Positions 10,539-20,608 are shown, counted from the stretch's first letter. The stretch is 64,000 nt of DNA from Marinobacterium rhizophilum (GCF_024397915.1 NZ_CP073347.1:3906001-3970000), one strand, 5' to 3'. Translations and numbers: made by a program. Notes: generated from the sequence alone by a model not told the origin.

Positions 10539-11672
10539 ATGAACGCTATCCTGTCTGTCGCCATCGTCGCTGCCCTCGTGCTGGCGCTGCTGATTCTGAT
10601 TCGCTGGGGCCGGGTGCGATGCGAGGGCCCCATGCCAGTATCGCTGTTTGCCTTTATGGCGATCCTGTTTACCTCCGGGCTGGATGTGGGCCTGATCATG
10701 TTTCCCCTGGGTGAGTTTCCTGTGTATGCCAGCGAGGCGGCCTACGCCTTTACCAATCCGCTGGCGATCGAGTTTGGTTTCTGGGGCTTTCTGGTCTGGG
10801 GGTTTTATTTCCTGACCACCTTCTACTTTGTCATCGTCGAGCCCCGCCTGAAACTGTTCGAAATCCCGCTGATCAAGTTCGTCAACAACCTGGTGATTAT
10901 CGGTACCTGTGCCTTTACCGGCTTCCTTTTTCTCAGTTACCTGCCGGACTATGCCCAGGGCATATCCACCGCGTGGCGCTACGGCCTGACTGCGCTGGTG
11001 GTGCTGCTGGCGGTGTTTTCAAGCTCGGACGTGCGTTACGTGAAATGGCTGAGCATCGGTTCGACCTGGCTGTTTTTCGGGCTCATCGGCTTGCTGGCGC
11101 ACAATGCCGGCACCGGGCTGGCAACGGTTTCCGCCAGCCTGCTGCAGTTGTCGGATTACTTCGCCAACCTGCAGCATTTCGTCACGCCGCTCAGTGACTA
11201 CCATGCCTTCTACCTGTTCTGGTGGTTTTCCTGGAGCATCATGATCGGCCAGTTCGTGGCCCGCTTCGTCGGTGGTCTGCGGGCCTGGCAACTCTGCCTG
11301 GCGATGCTGGTTATACCGTCCATCCCGATCGCGATCTGGTTTTCGGTACTCTATTTCTACTTCGAGCAGGCGCTGGTGATGAGCGGCATGCTGAAGATGT
11401 CGATGCTGGTGGTGGGAGTGATCTTCGTGGTCAATTCGCTGGATTCCCTGATCCGGCTCTATACCACCAACCTGGATGTCACGGTGGAGCGCTTTGGTTT
11501 CTATCCCTATATCGTCGGCAACTGGCTGCTGATGTATGGCCTGGTGCTGCTGTTCCAGTTCACGCCATTGAAGATCGAATGGATCGGGCTGGTGGTCATC
11601 GGGCTTTATGCGGCTGTTTGCCTGCTGATGCTGCGCCCCTCTGCGCGCCTGGTTCTGGCGCGGCACGAGTAG
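10539..11672 (+). CDS. Short BCCT-like membrane transporter, probably for choline or betaine
   Basis: A 377-residue protein with about ten or eleven hydrophobic segments. The segment FYLFWWFSWSIMIGQFVARF (about 230-249) resembles the Trp-rich helix of betaine/choline/carnitine transporters (WWxSWxPFVGxFIAR). FTSGLDVGLIMFPLGEFP near residue 45 resembles the Gly-rich first helix of the same family. Classical BCCT carriers have over 500 residues, so this is short and divergent. The start follows an upstream AGG and is the Met just before the first hydrophobic stretch. Its position next to betI and a BetI-type operator supports choline transport; the substrate is not proven. Confidence 0.6.
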   Translation: MNAILSVAIVAALVLALLILIRWGRVRCEGPMPVSLFAFMAILFTSGLDVGLIMFPLGEFPVYASEAAYAFTNPLAIEFGFWGFLVWGFYFLTTFYFVIVEPRLKLFEIPLIKFVNNLVIIGTCAFTGFLFLSYLPDYAQGISTAWRYGLTALVVLLAVFSSSDVRYVKWLSIGSTWLFFGLIGLLAHNAGTGLATVSASLLQLSDYFANLQHFVTPLSDYHAFYLFWWFSWSIMIGQFVARFVGGLRAWQLCLAMLVIPSIPIAIWFSVLYFYFEQALVMSGMLKMSMLVVGVIFVVNSLDSLIRLYTTNLDVTVERFGFYPYIVGNWLLMYGLVLLFQFTPLKIEWIGLVVIGLYAAVCLLMLRPSARLVLARHE

Positions 11673-11681
11673 CAGGCGCCG

Positions 11682-12590
11682 CTAGGGCGCCAGGCGAGGG
11701 CGGGTCTGCAGCCGGTTTGCCAGCATCAGGGTCAGCCAGCAGGCGAGTACAAAGGGTGCGGTCAGCGCCGGCAGTCCGACCAGGCTGAACAGGGGTTGCA
11801 GCAGGGTGGCCAGCAGCATGCCTGCGGCAATGATGGCGGGCTGGCGTGGGAAGCGCTGCAGCAGTGCCAGGGCGGCCAGGGCCCCGTTGTAGCCGAACAG
11901 GCCAGATTCGATGGCGCTTACGGAAAAGAGCATCGGGTCGGCCAGCATGTTCCCCAGCACGGCGAGCAGAACACCCAGCAGGGAGCCGCCCAGCCCCCAG
12001 GCGGCGTTGCGCGGTGCCGTTACCGCCAGGGCTGCCAGGATCAGCAGTCCGGCGGGTAGCGAGGCGAGGAAAAACACCTGTGCGAGGCCGCGCACCAGGC
12101 CTTCAAGTCCCTGCAGCAACGTAACCCCGGGCTCTACCGCCTGCAGGGGTGTCGTGCCGGGCTGCAGATCGAATGCCGCGGCCAGCAGCCAGGCACACCA
12201 GCTCAGCAGCACAAAAGCGCTGGTATAGGGCGGGATGCGCCAGCGCTGGATCTGCCGCTGGATCAGCGGGGCGGTCGCGGCGGAAAACACCAGTATCGCG
12301 CCGGCGCTGACCCAGGACAGCCCCAGCCAAAGATGCAGTGCCAGCCCAACCAGGGCGCCGTTGAAACCGTAATAGCCCGCTCGCACCAGCGCCCGGTCTG
12401 CCTGTATCAGCCGGGCGCCCAGCAGCGCAGCGCCGCAGCCGAGCAGGCCGGCGACCAGCGCCGTGGCTGACTCCAGGGCGAGGGCGAGCAGAACCAGGGC
12501 ACCACAGGGGCGCTGCGATTGAAACAGAATCTGACTGAAACTGTGCAGCAGCGTATCGAACCAGAAGGAAACGTCAGGTTTTCTACTCAC
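11682..12590 (-). CDS. Urea transporter (UT family)
   Basis: A 302-residue membrane protein with two homologous halves. The paired motifs YYGFNGALVGLAL (about 92-104) and LFGYNGALAALAL (about 232-244) are the internal repeats typical of UT-type urea channels, as are LLHSFSQILFQSQRPCGAL at the N-terminus and LTAPFVLACWL at the C-terminus. It would pass urea through the inner membrane. Start is GTG. It converges on the BCCT-like gene with a 9-bp gap. Allantoicase and ureidoglycolate lyase in this window both release urea, and no urease is present, so it may export surplus urea or take up external urea. Confidence 0.82.
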   Translation of the reverse strand: MSRKPDVSFWFDTLLHSFSQILFQSQRPCGALVLLALALESATALVAGLLGCGAALLGARLIQADRALVRAGYYGFNGALVGLALHLWLGLSWVSAGAILVFSAATAPLIQRQIQRWRIPPYTSAFVLLSWCAWLLAAAFDLQPGTTPLQAVEPGVTLLQGLEGLVRGLAQVFFLASLPAGLLILAALAVTAPRNAAWGLGGSLLGVLLAVLGNMLADPMLFSVSAIESGLFGYNGALAALALLQRFPRQPAIIAAGMLLATLLQPLFSLVGLPALTAPFVLACWLTLMLANRLQTRPRLAP

Positions 12591-12962
12591 TTGGGTTTTT
12601 CCGACAGAAGAGGTTGAAATAGTGCGGATGGGCAGGACGCGCTCTGCAACGGGGAGGCTGCAGTGTCAGGTAACAGAGGCCAAGGGCCAAGGACCAAGGA
12701 CCAAGGTTAAAGGTTCAAGGGCCAAGGTTGAAAGCGCCAAGGTTAAAGGGTCAAGGTTCAAGAGCCAAGGAACAAAACTCGGCGCGACCCTGTAACCGGG
12801 TTAAAAAATGGATCAGGGCTCAGAAGCAAGCCGGCAACGGACGTCGGCTTTTTCTGGCAGACCAGCCCTGACCCCAAGTAGATGAAGGGTCCCGGATGCA
12901 CCGGGTCCCTTCAGCCGTGAACAAGGTTTGTGCATCGCTCACAGAGTGAGCTCCTACCTAGG
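12591..12962. other. Gene-free region with hairpins and a heptamer repeat
   Basis: No gene is supported. It holds the heptamer tract (12678-12770), a terminator-like hairpin near 12829-12855 ending in TTTTT, an imperfect hairpin AAGGGTCCCGG/CCGGGTCCCTT at 12885-12912, and a stem GCTCCTAC/GTAGGAGC at 12950-12972 that leads into a REP-like element. Confidence 0.5.
12678..12770. repeat. Degenerate heptanucleotide tandem repeat
   Basis: About thirteen units of a 7-base motif, consensus (G/A)CCAAGG with variants TTCAAGG and TTAAAGG, run head to tail. The period of seven is not a multiple of three and frames are not conserved, so it is not coding. A shorter pyrimidine-strand tract of similar type (CTTGTCCCTTGTCCC) occurs near 26934-26950. 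Confidence 0.8.
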
Positions 12963-12992
12963 ATGTAGGAGCCCGGTCTGCGGGCGAATCGA
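12963..12992. repeat. REP-like palindrome of the GTAGGAGC class
   Basis: TGTAGGAGCCCGGTCTGCGG followed by GCGAATCG matches the GTAGGAGC...GCGAA type of REP element common in Pseudomonas and relatives. It ends immediately before the most distal glxR 3' fragment. Confidence 0.65.
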
Positions 12993-13069
12993 CTTATTTC
13001 TCGCGAGTCGAGTGGTTAGCCATATGCTCCAGGGCTTTGATCATCGCCGCAGCGGGTGTGGCCCAGTTC

Positions 13070-13164
13070 TGTAGGTCGGGTTAGCGTAGCGTAACCCGAC
13101 ATCCTGCAGTGACACGCCATCACTGTCATGTCGGGTTACGCCCTGCGGGCTAACCCGACCTACA
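13070..13164. repeat. Paired REP-like element, GTAGGTCGGGTTA class, copy 1
   Basis: A 95-bp element. The arm TGTAGGTCGGGTTAGCGTAG with CGTAACCCGACA forms one hairpin, and TGTCGGGTTACGCCCTGCGG with GCTAACCCGACCTACA forms another. The outer ends TGTAGGTCGGGTTA and TAACCCGACCTACA are complementary. It is inserted exactly between glxR fragments A and B. Confidence 0.85.
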
Positions 13165-13242
13165 TTGGCTCAGTCTCGGATTGAGTGGTTGGCCCTGTGC
13201 TCTAATGCCTTGATCATGGCCGCGGAGGGGTTGCCCCAGTTC

Positions 13243-13337
13243 TGTAGGTCGGGTTAGCGTAGCGTAACCCGACATCCTGCAGTGACACGCCATCGCTGTC
13301 ATGTCGGGTTACGCCCTGCGGGCTAACCCGACCTACA
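13243..13337. repeat. Paired REP-like element, GTAGGTCGGGTTA class, copy 2
   Basis: Nearly identical to 13070-13164 (GCCATCGCTGTC in place of GCCATCACTGTC) and 173 bp away, between glxR fragments B and C. The equal spacing suggests that element and fragment were duplicated together as a 173-bp unit. Confidence 0.85.
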
Positions 13338-13553
13338 TTGGCTCAGTCCCGGATTGAGTGGTTGGCCATGTGTTCCAATGCCTTGATCATGGCTGGCCCT
13401 GGGGTTGCCCAGTTTTCCCGTTTTTCAGTCCCGGATTGAGTGGTTAGCCATATGCTCCAATGCCTTGATCATGGCCGCGTGGGCAGGCCCCAGTTCTAAA
13501 GCATCAATCGTGGATTGAATGATTCGCCCTAGGGTTGCCCCAGTTCTGGGCTA

Positions 13554-14441
13554 TCAGTCCCGGATTGAGTGGTTAGCCATGTGCTCCAGTGCCTTGATCA
13601 TGGCCGAGTGATCCCAGTTTTCACCGCCGAGGGCGGCGCAGGTGCTGAAATTCTGCTGGGCACTGGCGGTGTTGGGCAGGTTGATCTGCAGCGCACGGGC
13701 GCCTTCCAGTGCCAGGTTGAGATCCTTCTGGTGCAGGCAAATCTTGAAGCCCGGGTCAAAGGTACCCTTGACCATGCGCTCGCCGTGCACTTCCAGGATT
13801 TTGGACGAGGCAAAGCCGCCCATCAGCGCTTCGCGTACCTTGGCGGGGTTGGCGCCGGCCTTGGAGGCGAACAGCAGGGCTTCGGAGACGGCCTGGATGT
13901 TCAGCGCGACGATGATCTGGTTGGCCACCTTGGTGGTCTGGCCATCGCCATTGCCACCGACCAGGGTGATGTTCTTGCCCATCACATCGAACAGCGGTTT
14001 GGCGCGTTCAAACGCCGCTTCGCTGCCGCCCACCATGATGGTCAGAGTCGCCGCCTTGGCGCCGACTTCGCCGCCGGACACCGGTGCATCCAGGTAGTCT
14101 GCGCCTGTGGCCTTGATGCGCTCGGCAAAGCCCTTGGTGGCGATGGGGGAGATCGAGCTCATGTCGATCACGACCTTGCCGGCGCCCGCGCCGTCGGCGA
14201 CACCGTTTTCACGGAACAGGACATCTTCAACCTGGGGGGTGTCGGGCACCATCAGGATAATGAACTCGGCTTCCTGGGCGACTTCTTTCGGGGTGGCCAG
14301 GGCGACACCGCGCTCGCCCAGCAGGTCGGCGGGCGCCGGATCGTGGTGTTCAGAGAAAAACAGGGTGTGTCCCGCATTCTGCAGGTTCTGAGCCATGGGC
14401 TTGCCCATGATGCCGGTGCCGATAAATCCGATCTTTGCCAT
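13554..14441 (-). CDS. glxR: 2-hydroxy-3-oxopropionate (tartronate semialdehyde) reductase
   Basis: A 295-residue beta-hydroxyacid dehydrogenase that reduces tartronate semialdehyde to D-glycerate with NAD(P)H. Visible motifs are the dinucleotide-binding GFIGTGIMGKPMAQNL (5-20), the substrate-binding DAPVSGGEVGAK (about 118-129) and the catalytic-Lys motif GDGQTTKVANQ (about 165-175). It is the last gene of gcl-hyi-glxR, 27 bp after hyi on the minus strand, and completes the glycerate route from purine-derived glyoxylate. Its C-terminal coding sequence is repeated five times downstream. glxR is chosen over garR because of its gcl-hyi neighbours. Confidence 0.93.
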   Translation of the reverse strand: MAKIGFIGTGIMGKPMAQNLQNAGHTLFFSEHHDPAPADLLGERGVALATPKEVAQEAEFIILMVPDTPQVEDVLFRENGVADGAGAGKVVIDMSSISPIATKGFAERIKATGADYLDAPVSGGEVGAKAATLTIMVGGSEAAFERAKPLFDVMGKNITLVGGNGDGQTTKVANQIIVALNIQAVSEALLFASKAGANPAKVREALMGGFASSKILEVHGERMVKGTFDPGFKICLHQKDLNLALEGARALQINLPNTASAQQNFSTCAALGGENWDHSAMIKALEHMANHSIRD

Positions 14442-14468
14442 AGTGTTGTCTCCTGTTGAATAGGGTTC

Positions 14469-15251
14469 TCAGACTGTGTTCATGCTTTTCAGCCAGCCAA
14501 GGCCGGCTTCGGTGCTGGTGGCCGGCTTGTATTCGCAGCCGATCCAGCCGTCGTAGCCGATCTGGTCGATAAAGCTGAAAATAAACGGGTAATTCAGCTC
14601 GCCGGTGCCCGGCTCGTGCCGGCCCGGGTTATCGGCCAGCTGTACATGCGCAATGGCGCCCAGGTTGGCCTGCAGCGTCGGGCAGATATCGCCCTCCATG
14701 ATCTGCATGTGGTAGATGTCGTACTGCAGGTGCAGGTTGTCGCTGCCCACCTGTTCGCGAATGCGCAGCGCCTGCTTGGTGTTGTTGAGGAAAAACCCCG
14801 GAATGTCGCGGGTGTTGATGGCTTCCATTACCAGGCGGATGCCGGCCTGCTTGAGCTTGTCGGCGGCATAGCGCAGGTTTTCCACCAGGGTGGCCTCGGC
14901 CAGGGCCTCTTCTGTGCCTGCGGGCTGGATGCCGGCCAGGCAGTTGACCTGGGTATTGCCCAGCACCCGGGCGTAGCTGATGGCGCGCTCGACGCCCGCG
15001 CGAAATTCCTCGATGCGATCCGGGTGGCAGGCGATGCCGCGCTCGCCGGCATTCCAGTCGCCGGCGGGCAGGTTGAACAGCACCTGGGTCAGGCCCCTGG
15101 CGTCGAGTTTCGCCTTGATTTCGGCGGCGTCGAAATCGTAGGGGAACAGGTATTCGACGCCGGTGAAGCCTGCAGCGGCGGCGGCATCGAAGCGGTCGAG
15201 GAAGTCGTGCTCGGTAAAGAGCATCGACAGGTTGGCGCAAAAACGTGGCAT
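14469..15251 (-). CDS. hyi: Hydroxypyruvate isomerase
   Basis: A 260-residue TIM-barrel isomerase of the Hyi family that interconverts hydroxypyruvate and tartronate semialdehyde. It begins MPRFCANLSMLFTEHDFLDR, the typical family start, 5 bp after a GGAGG ribosome binding site. An in-frame start 30 codons upstream is rejected. Metal-site and substrate regions are visible as RLVMEAINTRDIPGF, LQYDIYHMQIMEGD and HVQLADNPGRHEPGTGE. It lies between gcl and glxR and is probably co-transcribed with them. Confidence 0.95.
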   Translation of the reverse strand: MPRFCANLSMLFTEHDFLDRFDAAAAAGFTGVEYLFPYDFDAAEIKAKLDARGLTQVLFNLPAGDWNAGERGIACHPDRIEEFRAGVERAISYARVLGNTQVNCLAGIQPAGTEEALAEATLVENLRYAADKLKQAGIRLVMEAINTRDIPGFFLNNTKQALRIREQVGSDNLHLQYDIYHMQIMEGDICPTLQANLGAIAHVQLADNPGRHEPGTGELNYPFIFSFIDQIGYDGWIGCEYKPATSTEAGLGWLKSMNTV

Positions 15252-15370
15252 GCATGCCTCCTTCGAAAATGTATCCGGCCCTGTAGGGTGCTGGTGAACG
15301 GAGTGAACCGCACCGGTGGTGCTGGTGCGCTTCGCTTTCACTCAGCGGCACCCTGCGTGGTCATCGAAAT

Positions 15371-17146
<1,776 letters not shown>

Positions 17147-17173
17147 TATGTTGTGCCCTTTATTTGTTATAAA

Positions 17174-17183
17174 TTGTGTACAA
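17174..17183. promoter_or_regulatory. TTGTGTACAA palindromic operator, proximal gcl site
   Basis: TTGTGTACAA lies 28 bp upstream of the gcl start, where a bound protein would block transcription. It belongs to the family of palindromes found upstream of several purine genes in this window. Confidence 0.6.
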
Positions 17184-17315
17184 AATATCGATGGCTGATT
17201 CTAGGCATCAGTCGGACTAAAGGTCAAGGCCCCTGTAGCTAAAGGCTAGCGTGCTGTTTTGTTTTAAATCTTTATTAAAACAATGAGTTACGCTCTAATG
17301 CTTTGGTCTAATATA

Positions 17316-17329
17316 TTTTGTATACAAAA
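17316..17329. promoter_or_regulatory. Perfect TTTTGTATACAAAA palindrome in the gcl/DUF336 gap
   Basis: The 14-bp palindrome TTTTGTATACAAAA sits in an AT-rich stretch (ATATTTTG/TATACAAAAAAATAT). It is the best match to the recurrent purine-locus motif and lies between divergent gcl and the DUF336 gene, so it could control either. Confidence 0.68.
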
Positions 17330-17431
17330 AAATATAACAAATGTATTGGTTTTTGGTGTTTCGTTGGGCTATAGATGAAGCCTTGCAGAGGCCGGTTTGT
17401 ATTGTTGAGTCCATTTTTGTGTAACCGGTTT

Positions 17432-17471
17432 TCAGGCATTGCTAGGCATTGTCAGGCATTGCCAGGCACGA
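17432..17471. repeat. Four 10-bp tandem repeats
   Basis: The consensus TCAGGCATTG occurs four times in tandem (TCAGGCATTG, CTAGGCATTG, TCAGGCATTG, CCAGGCACGA). The period of about one helical turn puts the units on one face of the DNA. It lies 150-190 bp before the DUF336 gene. Function is unknown. Confidence 0.75.
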
Positions 17472-17623
17472 CGGCAGGCCGGCTCTGAGAGCTTTGCTCT
17501 CGTCGGCTGTATACGACATTGACCCCATTCAGGTGTACAGGGCGATACCGCGCGTTTGAGCGCAGATGGCCCTGTCGCGCCAGCCGATTTTGTTAAACCT
17601 TGTAAACCTTGAGGAGATGTAAA

Positions 17624-18058
17624 ATGTCGAAAGTCAATCTGGCAACGGCACTGACAATCTGCGCGGCGGCCCTGCAAAAGGGTCGGGAAATTTCTGCGGC
17701 GCCCCTGACCGTGGCGGTGCTCGACCAGGCTGGGCGCCTGGTTTCACTGCAGCGTGAAGACGGTTCCAGCCTGTTGCGGCCCGAGATCGCCACGGCCAAG
17801 GCCTGGGGCGCCCTGGCGCTGGGCAAGCCGTCGCGCCTGATCGCGGCGGATGCGGAAAACCGTCCGGCGTTTATCGGTGCGGTGAACACGCTGGCCCAGG
17901 GCAACATTGTGCCAGTGGCCGGTGGGGTGCTGGTGCGTGACGACGCAGGTGTTGTCGTTGGCGCTGTGGGTATCAGTGGGGATCTCTCGGACACCGATGA
18001 GCTCTGCGCCATGGCCGGTGTGGAAGCCAGCGGCCTGCGCCCCGACAACGGCCTCTGA
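17624..18058 (+). CDS. GlcG/HbpS-type DUF336 protein
   Basis: A 144-residue protein of the DUF336 (GlcG/HbpS) family, with the characteristic VAVLDQAGRLVSLQREDGS (about 30-48) and the C-terminal GGVLVRDDAGVVVGAVGISG then DLSDTDELCAMAG. Family members often sit in glycolate, glyoxylate or hydroxyacid operons, and some bind haem. It is divergent from gcl, consistent with a role near glyoxylate metabolism. The start at MSKVNLATA is preceded by GAGGAG at 8 bp. The exact role is not known. Confidence 0.85.
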   Translation: MSKVNLATALTICAAALQKGREISAAPLTVAVLDQAGRLVSLQREDGSSLLRPEIATAKAWGALALGKPSRLIAADAENRPAFIGAVNTLAQGNIVPVAGGVLVRDDAGVVVGAVGISGDLSDTDELCAMAGVEASGLRPDNGL

Positions 18059-18073
18059 TCGAGCGATGTTCAC

Positions 18074-18107
18074 AACAGGGCCCGCTGCCCCTGGCAGCGG
18101 GCCTGTT
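18074..18107 (+). terminator. Terminator-like hairpin after the DUF336 gene
   Basis: ACAGGGCCCGCTGCC and GGCAGCGGGCCTGTTT form a long stem with one bulged G and a short CCT loop, ending in TTT. It lies between two converging genes. Confidence 0.7.
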
Positions 18108-18118
18108 TGCGTTGGGGC

Positions 18119-18760
18119 TCAGGCGGGAGCGGTGTGGCTGTCCTGGGTGCTGCCCGGCTGTACATCGCAGCCCTTGAGCACCAGGCGGGTGATCAGGTCG
18201 GTGGCGGCATCGTAGTCTTTTGCCTGCAGTTTCTTGCGCCCGGTCACTTCCAGGATCTGCCAGTCAAAATCGGCGTAGGTCTGGGTTGATGCCCAGATGG
18301 TAAACATCAGATGGTGCGGGTCCACCGCTGCCATGCGGCCATCGGCAATCCACTGACGCAGGCGCTCGATACTGCGCTCGGCCTCTGTTTTCAGCTGCGC
18401 AAGACTGTCGGCCGACAGGTGCGGTGCGCCGTGCATGATCTCGCTGGCAAACACCTTGGAGGCATCGGCGTGTTCCCGTGATATGCGTACCTTGGCCTTG
18501 ATGTAGGCCCGCAGGGCCAGTTCCGGGTCTTCTTCGCGGTGAAAGGGCGAGTAGGCCTGCAGCAACGGCTCGATAATGCTTTCGAGCACGGCGCGGTAGA
18601 GGGCTTCCTTGGACTTGAAGTAATAGTAGATGTTGGCCTTGGGCAGACCTGCCTTGTCGGCGATATCACTGGTTTTGGTGGCGGCAAAGCCCGTATCGGC
18701 GAACACCTGGCAGGCGGTTTTGATGATCAGGCGTTTATTGCGTTCGCGAATGCTGGCCAT
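18119..18760 (-). CDS. TetR-family regulator, RutR-like
   Basis: A 213-residue regulator. The N-terminal TetR helix-turn-helix is TKTSDIADKAGLPKANIYYYF (about 28-48, with the ANIYYYFKSKEALYR signature). The C-terminal part resembles the RutR ligand domain (SKVFASEIMHGAPHL, FTIWASTQTYADFDWQI). Escherichia coli RutR responds to uracil and thymine and controls pyrimidine and purine catabolism through TGACCANNTGGTCA. A perfect match to that operator lies upstream of the neighbouring permease gene (20593-20608). The RutR-like assignment is from motif resemblance; the ligand is not established. Confidence 0.8.
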   Translation of the reverse strand: MASIRERNKRLIIKTACQVFADTGFAATKTSDIADKAGLPKANIYYYFKSKEALYRAVLESIIEPLLQAYSPFHREEDPELALRAYIKAKVRISREHADASKVFASEIMHGAPHLSADSLAQLKTEAERSIERLRQWIADGRMAAVDPHHLMFTIWASTQTYADFDWQILEVTGRKKLQAKDYDAATDLITRLVLKGCDVQPGSTQDSHTAPA

Positions 18761-19007
18761 TGGAGCCTGCTCCTTGCTGTGTTGCGGGCCAGTTGTGCAC
18801 CGTGGGTCTGAGGACAGCAGGGGGACTGGAATGCGCTGCGCCAGGGGGCGAATCTTACCACCGCCTGCTCAGGCGGCTCAAGGCGACAGCGGACCGACCC
18901 CGCAGGGTCGCAACTTGTGGCCAGGCGCAGTGCATGCAAGGCGCAACGCAGAAAACCGGGAGTGCTGCAGGCTGCAGCGCTCCCGGTTGTGGGTTCAGCC
19001 GGTCAGG

Positions 19008-20507
19008 TCAGGAGGCTGTGCCACCGAGCGGCTTGGTGCTGTTGGCAAGCGTATCCGCCTGGCTGGCCTGCCGGGCGTCCGTAGTGCTGGCGTGGCCGGC
19101 GTCTGTTGCGTGCTGTTCGGTGGGGAGGTCCTCATCGGCGTGCTGGGCAGACTCATCCGGCAGGAACAGGCTCAGGATGATGGCGCTGAAGGCGCCGATG
19201 CTGACAGGCGAGCCGATGATGTTCTTCACCGTATCGGGCAGTGCCTGCAGCACATCCGGTACCGCGGCGACACCCAGACCCAGGCCGATCGAGACCGCGA
19301 CAATCAGCATGTTGCGACGGTTCAGTTCGCACTGGGCGAGGATCTTCACACCCGCCGTAGCCACGGTGCCGAACATGATGAGGGTAGCGCCGCCAAGTAC
19401 CGGTTTTGGCATCTGCTGCAGAATGCCGCCGATATAGGGGAAGAGTCCCAGCAGCGCGAGAATGCCGGCGATGTAGTAGGCCACGCGGCGGCTGGCGACA
19501 CCGGTCAGCTGGATAACGCCGTTGTTCTGGCTGAAGGTGGTCATGGGCAGGCTGTTCAGCGCTGCCGCCATGGCGGAGTTGAAACCGTCGGCCAGGACAC
19601 CGGACTTGATGCGGTTCAGGTAGACCGGGCCCTTGACCGGCTGACTGGAGACGATGGAGTTGGCGGTCAGGTCGCCGGTGGTTTCAATCGCGGTGACCAC
19701 GTAGATCACGGCCAGGGAAACAAAGGCGGCGATATCAAACGAAAAACCGTACTTGAAGGGTTGTGGCACCGTCAGTAGCGGCAGGCTCGACAGACCACTG
19801 AAGTCAACGCGTCCCAATGCCCAGGCCACGGTGAAGCCGACCAGTAGGCCGACGATCACGGCGCTGAGGCGGATCATCGGGTTTCTGAAGCGGTTCATGA
19901 TGATGATGGTGGCGAGCACCAGGCCGCCGAGGCCGAGGTTTTCCAGCGAACCGAAATCTTCGGCCCCGAAGCCACCCGCCAGGTCGGTCATGCCCACCTT
20001 GATCAGCGACAGGCCGATAATGGTGATCACGGTGCCGGTAACCACGGGGGTGATAATCCGGCCCAGCCGATGAATAAAGCGGCTGAGAAAGACCTCGACA
20101 AAGGCGGCAAGAAAGCAGACACCAAAGATCGTGGCCAGAATTTCATCGGGGCCACCGCCGGCATTCTTAACGATAAAGCCGACGCTGAGGATGGTGCTGA
20201 GAAAGGCGAAGCTGGTGCCCTGCACACAGAGCAGGCCGGAACCAATGGGGCCGATGCGGCGTGCCTGTATAAAGGTACCGACACCGGAAACCACCAGCGC
20301 CATGCTCACCAGGTAGGGCACTTCACTGCCCAGGCCCAGTACGCCGCCGACAATCAGGGTCGGTGTGATGATGCCGATAAAACTGGCCAGCACATGCTGC
20401 AGCGCTGCAAAGAATGCAGGGCCGAAAGCCGGTGTGTCCTCAAGCTGATAAATCAGGTCCCTGTTGGGCGTGGGGCTTGCCTGTGCCCCGGGATTCTTTG
20501 CTGTCAT
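19008..20507 (-). CDS. NCS2-family xanthine/urate permease
   Basis: A 499-residue inner-membrane permease with about 12-14 helices. It shows NCS2 features: AALQHVLASFIGIITPTLI near residue 33, the QGTSFAF region, the AIETTGDLTANS motif (about 283-294, with the substrate Glu), and NSLPMTTFSQNNGVIQLTGV with the conserved Asn-Asn. These point to the xanthine/uric acid branch (XanP/UacT-like) rather than uracil. A low-complexity hydrophilic tail of about 48 residues rich in Asp, Thr and Gln follows the last helix and is unusual. Two regulatory palindromes (RutR-type and TTGTACACAA) precede it. Confidence 0.87.
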   Translation of the reverse strand: MTAKNPGAQASPTPNRDLIYQLEDTPAFGPAFFAALQHVLASFIGIITPTLIVGGVLGLGSEVPYLVSMALVVSGVGTFIQARRIGPIGSGLLCVQGTSFAFLSTILSVGFIVKNAGGGPDEILATIFGVCFLAAFVEVFLSRFIHRLGRIITPVVTGTVITIIGLSLIKVGMTDLAGGFGAEDFGSLENLGLGGLVLATIIIMNRFRNPMIRLSAVIVGLLVGFTVAWALGRVDFSGLSSLPLLTVPQPFKYGFSFDIAAFVSLAVIYVVTAIETTGDLTANSIVSSQPVKGPVYLNRIKSGVLADGFNSAMAAALNSLPMTTFSQNNGVIQLTGVASRRVAYYIAGILALLGLFPYIGGILQQMPKPVLGGATLIMFGTVATAGVKILAQCELNRRNMLIVAVSIGLGLGVAAVPDVLQALPDTVKNIIGSPVSIGAFSAIILSLFLPDESAQHADEDLPTEQHATDAGHASTTDARQASQADTLANSTKPLGGTAS

Positions 20508-20592
20508 GGTAAGTGCCTACCCTATTTATTGTTATGGAGAGCTGGTTGTGGCGAGGGCCGAAACCGCCGCGGGATAACGGGTTCTGACAATG

Positions 20593-20608
20593 CTGACCAG
20601 TTGGTCAG
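20593..20608. promoter_or_regulatory. RutR-type operator upstream of the permease
   Basis: CTGACCAGTTGGTCAG is a perfect 16-bp palindrome containing TGACCANNTGGTCA, the inner part of the known RutR consensus. It lies 86 bp before the start of the NCS2 permease, and a RutR-like TetR gene is two genes away. Confidence 0.7.

Larger units (their letters stand above)
12994..13547 (-). repeat. Five reiterated copies of the glxR 3' end
   Basis: Fragments of the last 20-25 codons of glxR, each keeping the stop codon, lie at 12994-13069 (A), 13170-13242 (B), 13343-13415 (C), 13425-13497 (D) and 13504-13547 (E, lacking the AMIKALEH part). All run in the direction of glxR. Conceptual ends are NHSTREK (A), EHRANHSIRD (B), EHMANHSIRD (C) and ANHSIHD (E), against EHMANHSIRD in the gene. 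Their 5' edges all end in CAGTTCT or CAGTTTT (plus strand). REP-like elements separate A from B and B from C. The changes are largely synonymous in the conserved stretch, while the stretch between the Trp and AMIK codons varies freely. Confidence 0.9.

Noticed and set aside
12960..13560. CRISPR array (regular repeats near glxR)
   Set aside because: The repeats are gene 3' fragments and REP palindromes of unequal spacing, with no unique spacers and no cas genes.
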